Assembly: GCA_030728245.1 (NCBI GenBank)
Contig: JANQZX010000133.1
Span: 1 to 60,893 of the forward strand
DNA: 60,893 nt
From: Saprospiraceae bacterium
GTDB lineage: Bacteria; Bacteroidota; Bacteroidia; Chitinophagales; Saprospiraceae
Direction of reading: 5' to 3'
The position numbers and the translations under genes are program-made. A model generated the notes under the pieces. That model had not been told where the DNA came from. It searched no databases and saw only the letters and a program-made list of their open reading frames with translations. Each line of letters begins with the position of its first letter. Within the stretch, counting starts at the first letter, position 1. Shown piece after piece: positions 45,261 to 54,600 of this stretch.

Positions 45261-46208
45261 ATGAAAATGCTTAGTAGAATAGCTGATTCGATGTATTGGT
45301 TGGGGCGATATATGGAACGTTCCGAGGGAATGTTGCGTATGCTGCATACCCAATATGTTCTATCTCTTGACAAAAGTCCGTCCGAGTTAAATAGTATGCA
45401 GTCATTATTGCATGTATTTTCCAATCTCCAAAATGAAAAAGAGCCGTTAAAACCTGATACGGCTCATCAGATTATTCAATTCCTTCTGATTGAACCGAAA
45501 AATGAAAACTCTCTGCGCATTTTATTGAACAAAGCCCGTGAAAATGCCCGCGGTATGCAAGATCATATTACCAAAGAGGTCTGGGAGCAAGTTAATCAAA
45601 TGTACCATATTATTAATAATCCTAAAACAGTATCACAATTACAAAACAATGAAGGACTGCCCGTTATCGAATCCCTTTTGAAAAATTGCTTGTTATATAC
45701 CGGAATTACCGATGCTACCATGCCTCGTGGTATGGGTTGGAACTTTATGGGCTTAGGAAAATTCACAGAAAGAACTTTGTTAACCCTCGAACTGGGTGAT
45801 TTCTTTTTTGAGTCCATTCAATATGATCTTAATCAAAATAAAGATATTCTATATTGGCGAAATTTGTTGTTCTCCCTTTCTGGTTACGAATTTCACCTAA
45901 AAAATTATAGGAATTTTGATTACAATTTCAATGTGCTTCATCAGGTTATGCTTCATCCTCAATTTCCTCACTCCGTCCTTTATTGTTTAGGCAGAATGCG
46001 GAATTATTTAAATCAGGTAATTGGAGAAAATAATTCTCCCATGAATGCCCCGCTCCTGAATCAATTTGGAAGACTTATCAGTCAGGTTGAATATGCCGAT
46101 GTCGAATATATACGAAGAGATAACTTAAAAAAGTTTCTCCATGACACCAAATCAAGTATTTATCCGTTCACTCACACACTTGGTCAAACTTTTTTTGATT
46201 ACTATTAA
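45261..46208 (+). CDS. Alpha-E domain protein (DUF403)
   Basis: The 315-residue, almost wholly helical protein has the alpha-E family opening MLSRIADSMYWLGRYMERSEGMLRML and the later ARENARGMQDHITKEVWEQVN and GLGKFTERTLL blocks. No catalytic motif is evident. In many genomes alpha-E proteins are encoded next to circularly permuted ATP-grasp and transglutaminase-like genes, as here, which points to one complex or pathway. The biochemical role is unknown. Confidence 0.92.
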   Translation: MKMLSRIADSMYWLGRYMERSEGMLRMLHTQYVLSLDKSPSELNSMQSLLHVFSNLQNEKEPLKPDTAHQIIQFLLIEPKNENSLRILLNKARENARGMQDHITKEVWEQVNQMYHIINNPKTVSQLQNNEGLPVIESLLKNCLLYTGITDATMPRGMGWNFMGLGKFTERTLLTLELGDFFFESIQYDLNQNKDILYWRNLLFSLSGYEFHLKNYRNFDYNFNVLHQVMLHPQFPHSVLYCLGRMRNYLNQVIGENNSPMNAPLLNQFGRLISQVEYADVEYIRRDNLKKFLHDTKSSIYPFTHTLGQTFFDYY

Positions 46209-46220
46209 ACTTACCTACGT

Positions 46221-47162
46221 ATGCCTGTATTCAACATCCACCATATTACTCGGTATGAATATGAAAAACCTGTAAAAGAAAGTGTAAATGAAATAAGACT
46301 TTTCGGCTTGAACTGTCCGGAACAAGAGATTTTGCAGCAAGAAATTCATATAACTCATCAACCTGATGTTCAAATTTATAAAGATTATTACGGCAATAAA
46401 GTAGGCTTATTTTCTATTTCCAGTGCCCACAAATCATTACAAATTGAAAGTAAAATGTTGGTTAGAACTATTATGAATCAAACTAACCCATTAGACTCCC
46501 AGGCAGATTTTGAAGCATTACATAAAGATGTAACCGATAATATTCTTTTGCTCGAATGCCGACGGTACGACCCTATTCATAAACAAGCTATTATCGAAGA
46601 TATTGCCACCGAAGTTTCTCAAAATGAAAAGAGACTGGTTAAAATAGTAGAAAATGCCAGCAATTATGTTTTTTCCAACTTTGTATATACCAAAGGAATC
46701 ACCAATATTTTTACAACGGTCGATGAAATTTTAGCCCATAAAAGAGGCGTTTGTCAGGATTTTGCCCATTTGCTCTTGCAGGTTTTAAGAACACTAAACA
46801 TTCCTTCAAGGTATGTCAGTGGTTATATTTGTGCCAATGCAGATGGAATGAGAGGTCAGGGCGCCACACATGCATGGGTAGAAGCCTGGATACCTAATCT
46901 TGGGTGGGTAGGTATAGATCCTACCAATAAAGTTTGGGTAAATCATTTTCATGTGAAATTATCAGTAGGAAGGAATTTTACAAACTGTACCCCCGCCAAA
47001 GGCATCTATAAAGGTAATGCCAGGCAAAATTTGACGGTGTATGTGTCCGTTGGCTATGAGGACGGCTTAACTTACGAAGATACAAATAAGGTTCTTCTCG
47101 AAACCGAACCATTTACAACTGACCAAATAGACCTTGATTATATGGCAAACCAGCAACAATAA
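46221..47162 (+). CDS. Transglutaminase-like cysteine peptidase/amidase
   Basis: The 313-residue protein has the bacterial transglutaminase N-terminal beta domain (about 1-85) and a transglutaminase core (about 140-270) with an intact triad: Cys178 in RGVCQDFAHLL, His217 in ATHAWVEAWIP, and Asp233 in GIDPTN. No signal peptide is seen, so it acts in the cytoplasm. In this gene context the core is more likely to cut or transfer amide bonds made by the ATP-grasp protein than to crosslink proteins, but that is inference. It ends the cassette. Confidence 0.92.
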   Translation: MPVFNIHHITRYEYEKPVKESVNEIRLFGLNCPEQEILQQEIHITHQPDVQIYKDYYGNKVGLFSISSAHKSLQIESKMLVRTIMNQTNPLDSQADFEALHKDVTDNILLLECRRYDPIHKQAIIEDIATEVSQNEKRLVKIVENASNYVFSNFVYTKGITNIFTTVDEILAHKRGVCQDFAHLLLQVLRTLNIPSRYVSGYICANADGMRGQGATHAWVEAWIPNLGWVGIDPTNKVWVNHFHVKLSVGRNFTNCTPAKGIYKGNARQNLTVYVSVGYEDGLTYEDTNKVLLETEPFTTDQIDLDYMANQQQ

Positions 47163-47250
47163 ACAAAAAATATTTTTTAGTCTTTAGAATACTTATTTCC
47201 TATTGTTCCGTAACTTTCTATTTATTAACTTAGGGAAATAAATAGGCTAA

Positions 47251-48066
47251 ATGTTAACTAATAAACAGGTTATAGATTATCATCGGGATGGTTTTCTGGT
47301 GGTCAAAGATTTCTTTTCACCCGCTGAAATTGATTTGCTATATCAGACGGCTACCGACGAATCGGTAGTAGATCATGCCTTCGACCTGAATGACCAGGAA
47401 GGAAAAAAAACAAAACTAACACTTTGGTTTACGGCAGGGGACGACCCATTTGGATTAATGTCTCGTTGTAAACGAATGATAGACAGTGTTCAATCATTAA
47501 TTGGCGAGGGTGAAGTTTGCCATTTCCACTCCAAGGTCATGCAAAAAGAACCCAGAGTGGGCGGCGCCTGGGAGTGGCACCAGGATTATGGCTATTGGTA
47601 CAAAAATGGCTTTTTATTTCCCGAAGCCATGATTTCTGTTATGGTGGCTTTAACGGACGCTAATAAAGCCAATGGTTGTTTACAGGTATTGCGTGGGACG
47701 CATAAAATGCAAAGGTTCGAGCATCATTTTGCCGGAGAACAACAAGGCGCTGACGACACCTTTGTTTCCGAAGCAGCTAAAATTTCTGACCTCATTTATT
47801 GTGAATTAACAGCGGGAGACGTACTCTTTTTCCATCCCAATATATTGCATAGATCTGAAGCTAACTTATCAGAGTATGCAAGATGGTCTGTTATTTCCGC
47901 CTATAATTTGTCTTACAATAAACCCTTCAGGGAAAAACATACTTCCTGCATAACCCCTGTCTCCGTCGTTTCCGATGAGTCCTTGTTAAATGAAAAAAAT
48001 AGCAAGGTAGAAAACGCTGATTTTTTACGAAAAGAACAAGAAATAACCCTAAAAATTGAAAAGTAA
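47251..48066 (+). CDS. PhyH-family Fe(II)/2-oxoglutarate dioxygenase
   Basis: The 271-residue cytosolic protein has the double-stranded beta-helix of the phytanoyl-CoA dioxygenase family. The iron triad is visible as His110 and Asp112 in EWHQDYGYWYKNG and His200 in FHPNILHRSEAN, followed by an Arg/Trp that may bind 2-oxoglutarate (YARWSVISAYN). The substrate is not known. Its stop shares one base with the next start (TAATG at 48064-48068), so it is translationally coupled to the oxidoreductase, and the two probably act in one catabolic or biosynthetic route. Confidence 0.9.
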   Translation: MLTNKQVIDYHRDGFLVVKDFFSPAEIDLLYQTATDESVVDHAFDLNDQEGKKTKLTLWFTAGDDPFGLMSRCKRMIDSVQSLIGEGEVCHFHSKVMQKEPRVGGAWEWHQDYGYWYKNGFLFPEAMISVMVALTDANKANGCLQVLRGTHKMQRFEHHFAGEQQGADDTFVSEAAKISDLIYCELTAGDVLFFHPNILHRSEANLSEYARWSVISAYNLSYNKPFREKHTSCITPVSVVSDESLLNEKNSKVENADFLRKEQEITLKIEK

Positions 48067-49265
48067 TGGCTAAAGTATGCATTCTTGGTGGTGGCTTTAT
48101 AGGTCGCTTTTATGCCGAATCACTTTGTGGAAGAAGAGGGAAAGATGAGGTTAAAGTCATTTACGCCAGAAGAAAAGAGACGGCTGAAAGGTTTGCAAAG
48201 GACTATGAAGTCCCTTTTTTCACTACCGATATGGAAGAAGCTATCGTTCATCCCGATGCGGAGTTTGTTGTTATTGGACTACCTAATAATTTGCACGAGG
48301 AAGCTGTTATGCTCTGTGTCAAACATAAAAAAGCGGTTTTATGTACCAAACCTTTAGGCAGAAATGCGGCTGAAGCTCTCCGAATGACATTGGCCTGCGA
48401 AGAAGCGGGTATTTTTGCTGGCTATTTAGAAGACTTATGTTATACCCCCAAATTTCTGAAATCACTTAAAAGTGTACAAGCAGGTGCCATCGGCAGAATA
48501 TTGTGGGCAAAATCAAGGGAAACTCATCCTGGTCCACATTCCGATTGGTTTTGGGATATCGAAAAGGCAGGCGGTGGTGCCGTACTGGATTTAGGATGCC
48601 ATTGTATCGAAATCTCAAGAAGTTTTATTGGTAAAGATGTGTTACCCGTAGAAGTAATGTGTTGGGCCGACACGCAGGTTAAACCCATAGATGCAGAAGA
48701 CCATGCTATCGGTCTGGTTAAATATGAAAATGGTGCGATAGGTCAATTTGAAGTTTCCTGGACATTTCGGGGAGGTATGGATTTGAGAGATGAGGTGATG
48801 GGTACCGAGGGTACTATTTGGTTAAATTCCTTTCTCAGGACTGGATTTGAAATGTACACCAGTGGAGCGGGAAATGCCTACGTTGCCGAAAAGGCTGAAA
48901 GCACATCGGGATGGCAATTTCCTGTTGGGGACGAGGCACACGAATTAGGTTATCCTAACATGTTTAATGATATGTTTGATTCCTTTGAAAAAGGAACACC
49001 ACCCCGCGAATCCTTTTACGATGGTTATGTGGTGAATGCCATAATTGATGCAGCTTATAAATCAGCCAAAACCAAACTGTGGGAACCCGTTGTACTTCCA
49101 ATTTGGAGAGGCCAGACAGGACTTTCAAAACCTTCCGTTTATGTTGATTTTGATGCACAACACTGGTTCATTAAGGAAGAAATTCTACCTAATGGTGATA
49201 AAAAAGTGATATTGAAAAATAAAGAAACAGGTATAATCACAGAAAAAGTAACACAACAAGATTAG
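48066..49265 (+). CDS. Gfo/Idh/MocA-family NAD(P)-dependent oxidoreductase
   Basis: The 399-residue protein opens with a Rossmann motif (VCILGGGFIGRFYAESL, GxGxxG-type) and has the family Lys-Pro motif in AVLCTKPLGRNAAEA, the second-domain DLGCHCIEISRSFIG, and a C-terminal extension of about 50 residues (345-399) that I cannot assign. Such enzymes oxidise or reduce sugars, inositols and related polyols. Coupling to the PhyH gene suggests a shared substrate, which is not identifiable from sequence. Confidence 0.92.
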   Translation: MAKVCILGGGFIGRFYAESLCGRRGKDEVKVIYARRKETAERFAKDYEVPFFTTDMEEAIVHPDAEFVVIGLPNNLHEEAVMLCVKHKKAVLCTKPLGRNAAEALRMTLACEEAGIFAGYLEDLCYTPKFLKSLKSVQAGAIGRILWAKSRETHPGPHSDWFWDIEKAGGGAVLDLGCHCIEISRSFIGKDVLPVEVMCWADTQVKPIDAEDHAIGLVKYENGAIGQFEVSWTFRGGMDLRDEVMGTEGTIWLNSFLRTGFEMYTSGAGNAYVAEKAESTSGWQFPVGDEAHELGYPNMFNDMFDSFEKGTPPRESFYDGYVVNAIIDAAYKSAKTKLWEPVVLPIWRGQTGLSKPSVYVDFDAQHWFIKEEILPNGDKKVILKNKETGIITEKVTQQD

Positions 49266-49279
49266 TTATCGTCCAGCTT

Positions 49280-51502
49280 TTATAATTGCCGTAGGTAACT
49301 TAATTTTAAAATGGCGTGCTGCTCATTTTGATTTATGCCATCTAATCTTTCAAATCCTCGTTTATTTAACACCAGATAAATGAACGAAAGAGGTCTGTAT
49401 TCCCATGAAATACGAATGTTATAATTTTTCAACTTGTTCTCTGCATTTTGTTGATAAAACCCCACCAGCTGAAGTCTTGGATTTATGGCAAACCTTCCTT
49501 CAACACTAAATAAATCAATAGTTTCAGAGGTACCATTTTCACCTAATTTTTTAACAATATTCCGATTTACCCGTCCCAGTAAGGAAAAATGAGGAATGGG
49601 TGCAAATTGCATGGTAAGATCCAAAGAACTTAATTTTCCGTCAAAGTAATTTCCCCAGCTAAAATCAGAAAAAATATTTAACATTTTTGAGGGATCCGAA
49701 CTTAGGAAAATCTGATTCCTTTGATAATTATACGTTCCTGTTTGAATGCGAACTCCCAGAGGTTCAAAAGGTTCTGTTAAATTTTGGTAAGCAAAATAAG
49801 TACCATACCCAATAAAACCCCCATTTTGTAAATTGAAGAATAGCGGCCAAAGGTTCACCTGCCTTTCGATAAGTTTCCCTGTAGAAGCTTGATGATAAAT
49901 CTCGATATTCAGCCCCGGTTCAAAGGCTCGAATGACTTTTTTAAATGGTAAATGTTTTCCGCGATAATAAATATTTACGCCGGGCGTCGATCCAATTACA
50001 TCCGTCCTGGAGACAAATCCAAGTTCAGGATTAAAACTTTTATTAACGATAGATTGAGTCCACCAAAATTTCAATTGGTTGGTGGCATAAAAATACTGAG
50101 CATATCCAGCGAATCCTGACTTTTCACCATTTGAATTGGTGGTATTCACCAACATAGTATTTAAGGAGTGTGATTGTCCCATGCGAAAAAAGCCATCTAA
50201 CATACTGGTAGCGTGAATGCCATTTTGCCCTTCTTTTAAGGCAACCAAGCCACCAATCCTATGCTGTTCGCCCAGGTTTTCTGAAAATCTTCCTATAAAA
50301 AACCGGGTTGGATCCTCTCCGTTGAAACCCCGTTGCTGAATGGCCATTACGCCTGCATTTCTCTTTAAGGAACGGTAAACGTATCTGCTCCCCATATCAA
50401 TGGGAATTGGATTGCCATTGTCATCCAGACCAATTCTTCTACTGAAGAAAGGTTGAATGCGCATAAATCCGCCAGAGAAATCAGGAGATGGACCGCCACC
50501 AACACCAAAAAGGGAAGCATTTTCAAGGAAGAACTGACGTCTTTCAGGAAAAAGAATAGAAAACCGGGTAATATTATTAATCTGCCTATCTACATCCGCT
50601 TGAGCAAAGTCCGTATTAAGGGTAACATCGAGAACAGAATTGGGATTAATGGCCCATTTTAATTCGCCCCCTAATTTAAGTGATTGTTGTTTTTTATCCT
50701 TTATTTCCGGTGAATATCTGTCCAAAGCACCCAAAACATAAGGTTGAACACGAATATTTGATTTTGGTGGGGGCGGTTTAAGATTAGTCAGCAATCCAGC
50801 ATAAGCCATTCTTAAAGCACTGAAAGAGCGGGGGAAAGGTGAAAATGCCGAAGTTTCGTTCGTTGCGCGTCTGACTCTAATCATGTTGAACCCCCATTGT
50901 TGAATGGAATCAGTTAATTTTGGATATCGTAAGGTTTGCCAGGGAACGGCTACTTCTGCATACCAGCCTGAATCGGTCCTAATCGTGCGAACACGCCACA
51001 AACCATCCCAGTCTGAATCATAATAAAGGTCGTCGAACGACAACAAATCGCGTTGCACACCATAAGCATTCATGGTAAGAGCCATAGCATTCCTATTGTC
51101 ATTAAATCCGTCAAAAGCTAAGGCAACCAGGTCATGCGAATTGAAATTGAAATCCCTTTTAAAATCTGTAGCACGAATGGCCTTTTTACCTAAAGAATCT
51201 GAGGCAAAAATGCCAAAATATAAATATTGCTTATTGTAAAGGACGCGTAAAAAAGTTTGTTGATTAGCAAGTTCGCCCTGATTAGGTTCAATTTGAAGAA
51301 ATGAGGAATTTGCCGGTGTATTTTTCCATTCTTCCTCATTCAGCATTCCATCAATACGGATAGATTTTTCAATTTTTTTTGTTTCTATAGCTCTTTTCAC
51401 CTTCCCGGGTGGAAATATTTCAGCATCCTGACACAATAATGGCACAACAAAAAAAAGTAAAAAATAAGTACCCAAGTTTAATTTGCGAGTGAAAAAAGTC
51501 AT
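49280..51502 (-). CDS. DUF5916 outer-membrane protein with CBM9-like domain
   Basis: The 740-residue protein has a signal peptide (cleavage near LLCQ), a CBM9-like sandwich (about 40-235; IRIDGMLNEEEWKNTP, QYLYFGIFASDS), and a DUF5916 region (about 240-740) rich in alternating polar and aromatic residues, with FILFPERRQFFLENASLF-type blocks, ending with a barrel-like strand. Family members are predicted outer-membrane proteins that bind carbohydrate, and their substrate and action are not known. It has a -7-like element 20 nt upstream and a terminator behind the preceding FISUMP gene, so it is probably transcribed on its own. Confidence 0.87.
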   Translation of the reverse strand: MTFFTRKLNLGTYFLLFFVVPLLCQDAEIFPPGKVKRAIETKKIEKSIRIDGMLNEEEWKNTPANSSFLQIEPNQGELANQQTFLRVLYNKQYLYFGIFASDSLGKKAIRATDFKRDFNFNSHDLVALAFDGFNDNRNAMALTMNAYGVQRDLLSFDDLYYDSDWDGLWRVRTIRTDSGWYAEVAVPWQTLRYPKLTDSIQQWGFNMIRVRRATNETSAFSPFPRSFSALRMAYAGLLTNLKPPPPKSNIRVQPYVLGALDRYSPEIKDKKQQSLKLGGELKWAINPNSVLDVTLNTDFAQADVDRQINNITRFSILFPERRQFFLENASLFGVGGGPSPDFSGGFMRIQPFFSRRIGLDDNGNPIPIDMGSRYVYRSLKRNAGVMAIQQRGFNGEDPTRFFIGRFSENLGEQHRIGGLVALKEGQNGIHATSMLDGFFRMGQSHSLNTMLVNTTNSNGEKSGFAGYAQYFYATNQLKFWWTQSIVNKSFNPELGFVSRTDVIGSTPGVNIYYRGKHLPFKKVIRAFEPGLNIEIYHQASTGKLIERQVNLWPLFFNLQNGGFIGYGTYFAYQNLTEPFEPLGVRIQTGTYNYQRNQIFLSSDPSKMLNIFSDFSWGNYFDGKLSSLDLTMQFAPIPHFSLLGRVNRNIVKKLGENGTSETIDLFSVEGRFAINPRLQLVGFYQQNAENKLKNYNIRISWEYRPLSFIYLVLNKRGFERLDGINQNEQHAILKLSYLRQL

Positions 51503-51522
51503 AAGTAAGGATTAAATGCATA

Positions 51523-51530
51523 CAAAAGTA
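51523..51530 (-). promoter_or_regulatory. Possible -7 element (TACTTTTG) of the DUF5916 gene
   Basis: On the minus strand 51530-51523 is TACTTTTG, matching TAnnTTTG, 20 nt before the start at 51502 and just downstream of the FISUMP-gene terminator. At 20-nt spacing the -33 site reads TTC, two of three consensus bases. Confidence 0.4.
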
Positions 51531-51552
51531 GCTATTCACCTTCGTAAAACGA

Positions 51553-51586
51553 AAAAACCCCCTGGTTTTCACCAAAGGGTTTTTTC
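51553..51586 (-). terminator. Terminator downstream of the FISUMP gene
   Basis: On the minus strand a stem AAAAAACCC...GGGTTTTTT with inner ACC/GGT pairs and a short mismatch encloses a GAAA loop and is followed by a T-rich tract. It lies 17 nt past the stop of the FISUMP-domain gene (51603) and before the DUF5916 promoter. The plus strand also shows a T-run, so it could work both ways. Confidence 0.7.
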
Positions 51587-51602
51587 AAAAAACTATAAAA
51601 TA

Positions 51603-54600
51603 TTAATCTTTTACACAACGCACGGAGAAACCTGACTTAATGTCATTATCGAAAACACCAACAGCATCTGAATTATAAATCATTGAAATATACCTTGATA
51701 TGAGGGGACCTGATGTACTGGATGTCCACCAGCCACCACGATTAGTTATATCGGCAAAACTTCCGCCTGAACTTCTTCCACCGCCAGGTAAAGCGCTAAA
51801 TCCTGAAGTATTAGTATTACTGTTTGGTAAAGTCCAGGAAGTAGTTGTTTTTAATTCATAACCAGCAGCTCCGAAACCTCCAAAAGGAGTGGACAATGAT
51901 TGCCAATTATTTTCTGTAGCCACATGCCAGCCCGAAGGACATAATCCTCTTGGATCATTTACTGCATACCAATTATATAATTTACCAAAGGTTGCATCAT
52001 TTGATGGGTCATTATTATAAAATGACCAGGCTCCGGAATTGGACAACGCCCATGAACCATCTATTGTAACATTTGGAATACTATCACCATTAGCATATTT
52101 AATGGTCTTTAAATTGGTAGTTAGCCATTCCAATCCATTTATGACTATAGACGAATAACGATTGTTTGAAGCATCAATAATTACTGGCAAAGTAGTGAAA
52201 GACACTTGATTACCATATCCAGTTCCAGCACTATTTGTAGCATAAGCTCTAACATAATAAGTTGTACTTCCATTCAAACCTCTCAAATTACTGGTAAATA
52301 AACCTGTTCCCGTTCCATTTTTAGTAGTATCTGTTGAAGGTAAAGTTGGATTTTGAGAAATTCCCCAAACAATTCCTCTATCTGTAATGGCAGCTCCACC
52401 ATTGGAAGAAATATTACCTCCACTTATCGCTGAAGAATCTGTAATACTAATAATATTGCTTGTTGTTAACGTAGGTACAACAGGTAAGGTAACTAAGCTA
52501 TCCAAATTTCCATAAGACGTACCCATAATATTGGTAGCAAAGGCTCGAATATAATATTTTGTATTTCCAATTAAGCCTGTAATATTTGTTGTCCAATCCA
52601 AACCTGCTGTAGTATCTATTAATTTAGTGTTTGAGATTGTTGGATTAGTTGTTGTACCATAAACTAAACCCTTTTCTGAATGTGCCGCACCTCCGGTTAA
52701 AGAAATTGTACCTCCGGAAGTGGCAGATGTAGAAGTTATCGACGTGACGGGCTTAGTAACTACCGTTGGGGGTACTGCTAACGTTGTAAAAGTTACCTCA
52801 TTACCATAATTAGTTCCTTTATTATTGGTCACGTAAGCGCGGACATAGTAGGTAGTTCCAGGAGGTGTTAAACTGTTAAGATTACTGGTGAATGATCCAG
52901 TGCCAGAACCATCAGTAGTACTAAAATGACTTAATGTAGGCATTGTTGAAGTATTCCAGACAATACCTCTTGCTGATATTATACCACCTCCATTAGCTGT
53001 TACGTTACCTCCTGAAATGGCTGAATTTGATGTTATGGAAGTAACAGGCGTTGTTGTTACTGTCGCCAGAACCGATGTAGATGTTGTAAAATTAAGTTGA
53101 GAACTGTAACCAGTGCCCGTTGCATTGGTTGCGTAGGCACGGACATAATATACAGAATCACCTAACAAACCTGTCAATTGACTTGTAAATGGTGCAACTC
53201 CTGAGCTATCTGTTGTTTTTGAGTTTAAAGTGGTTGGATTAGGTAAAGTGCTCCAAACGACCCCTTTACTTAAAATAGCAGCGCCTCCATCAGAAGTGAT
53301 TGCCCCACCGCTTCTTGCAGAAACATTGGTTATTAAATCTATCGGATTAATAGTAACCGTAGGCACTACAGGTGTTAAAGTAGTAAAACTCACCTCATTT
53401 CCATAAGCTGTTCCTGCACTATTGGTAGCATAGGAACGAACGTAATAAACCCTTGATCCAGCTAAACCTCTAATCGTATCAAGAAAAATATTATTTATTG
53501 ACCCATTGATTGACCTATTTTTAGTTACAACAGGATTTTGTAATGTATCCCAAACCACACCTCTTGCCGTAATTGGCGCCCCCCCATTATTCACTACAGA
53601 TCCACCCGTTGCAACACTTACACTAGTAATAGATGAAAGCGCTATGGTTGTAAGGGAAGGTGGCGTCGGCACAGGAGTAGTAAAAGTTACCTGATTGCCA
53701 TAAGCTACTCCCGATGAATTTACGGCATAAGCTCTTACATAGTAAGTCGTACTCCCCAATAAACCATTCATATTACTTATAAAAGAACCCGTTCCAACAC
53801 CATTTCTAGTAGTGTCATTTGCTACAGTTGGATTTGGTGAGGTACTCCAGCAGATTCCTCTGGCTGTTACCGGCGTTCCTCCGTCAGAAGATATATTGCC
53901 ACCACTTATAGCCGTAATATTAGTCACGGAGGTAGCTACATTTGTTGTTAAGGTAGCAAAGGCAGGTCCGGACCACATTGGAACGCCTGTTTGCGATAGA
54001 AATAATCCCTGACCAGGGAGACCTTGTTGAATTTTCACCCAGGCCGTTCCATTCCAAAATAAAATATCTCCTGCGGTATTTCCGGTTTGTGGAAGTCCGA
54101 CTTTTTGATTCCAACTGGCAGTATCCACCGCCGTAATGCCCTTTGCTACACTAGTACTATAAAGTGGATCCGACTCTGTGTAACTATCCAATTTATCATT
54201 CCAATAAGCCGTATCAACAGCGGTAATACCCTTTGCTACACTTGCATTAAACAAAGGATCAGATTCAGTAAAGCTATCCAATTTATCATTCCAATAAGCC
54301 GTATCAACAGCGGTAATACCCTTTGCTACACTTGCATTAAACAAAGGATCAGATTCAGTGAAACTACTTAATTTTTTATTCCAATAGGCCGTATCAACTG
54401 CTGTAATACCTTTTGAAATACTCACACTGAACAAAGGATCATATTCTGAGTTCCATAATGCCGTATCAGCAGAGGTAATACCTTTCGCCACACTAGCATT
54501 AAATAAAGGATCATTTTCCAGGAAGCTACTCAGCTTATTATTCCAATAAGCTGTATCCACCGCCGTAATACCTTTCGAAATGCTGGCATTAAACAAGGGA

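Noticed and set aside
54087-54371. Plus-strand frame with internal 30-residue repeats
   Set aside because: It is the antisense shadow of the FISUMP-gene repeats; its repetition is only a consequence of the 90-bp coding repeats.
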